Source: Trichoplax adhaerens (taxonomy: Eukaryota; Placozoa; Uniplacotomia; Trichoplacea; Trichoplacidae). Taken from it: a DNA stretch of 64,000 bases. Below are positions 63,121-64,000 of this stretch, piece by piece (the first letter of the stretch is position 1; every line of letters begins with the position of its first letter). The translations under genes and the position numbers were made by a program. Where the stretch lies: the NCBI RefSeq assembly GCF_000150275.1, contig NW_002060952.1, forward strand, positions 1,106,452 through 1,170,451, written 5' to 3'. A model generated the notes under the pieces. The model made no database searches, was not told the DNA's origin, and saw only the letters and a list, made by a program, of their open reading frames with translations.

Positions 63121-64000
63121 ATGGCGGCAACATTGGTACTTGAGCCAACTTGTTTTAATGCTTCTTTTACGGCTATGGTCAACAACACAAGTCGATTACA
63201 GCTGCAATCAATCATTGATTTTTCATTTGGGGGTACTGCTTTAATAGCTAACTGCTGCATTTGTACTATCATCGCAATCAACAAAAGCCTTCATGAACCA
63301 TTTTATTACTTAATCCTTAATTTATCTTTATCCGATACGGTACTTGCAATATCTGTTGTCTTTCATGGGTTTTTGGATTGTGTATCAAACCAACAATTTC
63401 ATATAGGATCTATAGGCAATATTGGTTGTAAATTAGACATATTTTGTGCAATAACGTCTTTTTCTGCTTCTACAATGACATTATTTGCTATTAGTATCGA
63501 ACGATACCAGGCCATCTCTATGCATCGGTTTCATACAACTGGTATTGAGAAAACACGAATTGTTATTCTTACAACTTGGATATTTGCTTCTTTAACAGCA
63601 GTTATTCCGATGATTTACGCCAAAATTGAAACAGAATATCCTTACGAATGTGCCATTCAAACTATAGAAGTACCAGTATTATTATACTTAGAACTAATAA
63701 TGACTATCTTGATTTGCTTTCTTCCAATTACCTTGACGTTGATATGCCATGGTTTGACATCATGTAAACTTTATAAGATTAGCACGATTGATCCACATAT
63801 GTCAAGAGAAATTACAGTAAGAAACGATCGCATTAGGAAAAATATTCTTTCAGTTATCTTTATATCACTATTTTCAGCAATTACTGGCTTACCTCTAATT
63901 ATAGTGAATATCGCTACTGTCTTTGATAAGAAAAAATATAGTGTGGCATTAAATCCGCAAATATATACAATCGCTGCTACTTCATTTGTTGTATCTCCGG
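63121..64000 (+). CDS. Class A GPCR, intact but cut by the right edge
   Basis: Plasma-membrane receptor, ligand unknown. The single frame is open from ATG 63121 to the end of the window (293 codons), covering the N-terminus to the start of helix 7. An in-frame stop lies just upstream of the ATG. Features: N-terminal sequons (NAS, NNTS); helix 1 GGTALIANCCICTIIAI; KSLHEPFYYLILNLSLSD with the helix 2 Asp; GCKLDIFC at the helix 3 start, with the conserved Cys; ISIERYQAI in place of DRY; loop 2 Cys in YPYECAIQ; helix 5 ICFLPITLTLIC; short loop 3 with RNDRIRKNILSV; helix 6 SLFSAITGLPLIIV. It lacks the usual CWxP in helix 6. It belongs to the same family as the pseudogene at 57835. An antisense frame at 63042-63284 is a shadow. 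Confidence 0.9.
   Translation, partial: MAATLVLEPTCFNASFTAMVNNTSRLQLQSIIDFSFGGTALIANCCICTIIAINKSLHEPFYYLILNLSLSDTVLAISVVFHGFLDCVSNQQFHIGSIGNIGCKLDIFCAITSFSASTMTLFAISIERYQAISMHRFHTTGIEKTRIVILTTWIFASLTAVIPMIYAKIETEYPYECAIQTIEVPVLLYLELIMTILICFLPITLTLICHGLTSCKLYKISTIDPHMSREITVRNDRIRKNILSVIFISLFSAITGLPLIIVNIATVFDKKKYSVALNPQIYTIAATSFVVSP

Noticed and set aside
63042-63284. Minus-strand frame at the start of the right-edge GPCR
   Set aside because: The plus strand encodes a clear seven-helix receptor here; the antisense frame has no features.
1-64000. CRISPR arrays, operons, insertion sequences, riboswitches
   Set aside because: The window is intron-rich animal DNA. The palindromic arrays have no regular repeat-spacer pattern and no neighbouring cas genes.

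Overview
The window is eukaryotic nuclear DNA from an animal. It is strongly AT-rich. Most genes are cut into short exons with GT-AG introns, and the gene set is metazoan: an hnRNP H/F-type splicing regulator, a HELT/Hey-like bHLH-Orange factor, rhodopsin-family GPCRs, USP39, an amino-acid-permease-like transporter and cathepsin A-like carboxypeptidases. Compact genes, many small exons and repeated class A GPCRs fit an early-branching animal such as a placozoan (Trichoplax/Hoilungia type). That placement is inference; no marker gene here proves the species.

Layout: (1) 1-300, a GTAC-rich palindromic array with one undetermined base. (2) 386-5167 (+), an 8-exon hnRNP H/F-like gene. (3) 9127-10530 (+), a 4-exon HELT-like gene with a possible extra 5' exon at 8737. 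(4) 17813-14187 (-), an amino-acid-transporter-like gene of at least 12 exons, with tentative C-terminal exons down to 12175. (5) 18-29.5 kb, mostly empty apart from a degenerate higher-order tandem repeat at 26035-26950. (6) 29562-31629 (+), a two-exon GPCR whose intron holds GPCR-like relics. (7) 37411-32760 (-), a complete 20-exon USP39 gene. (8) 37486-38580, a second GTAC-palindrome array with an 85-N gap inside an imperfect inverted repeat. (9) 41787-40375, 49939-48443 and 54433-53003 (-), three intronless serine carboxypeptidase (S10) genes in tandem. (10) 57835-64000 (+), a broken GPCR, a possible further fragment, and an intact paralog running off the right edge.

The genes do not form one pathway. 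Two (hnRNP H/F-like and USP39) act in pre-mRNA splicing, and both have a GTAC-palindrome array close upstream of the start codon. The three carboxypeptidases look like a local family expansion for lysosomal or secreted proteolysis. The right end is a GPCR birth-and-death cluster. I rebuilt the exon chains by hand from splice sites, reading phase and family similarity. Every stated chain keeps a continuous frame except where I say it does not.
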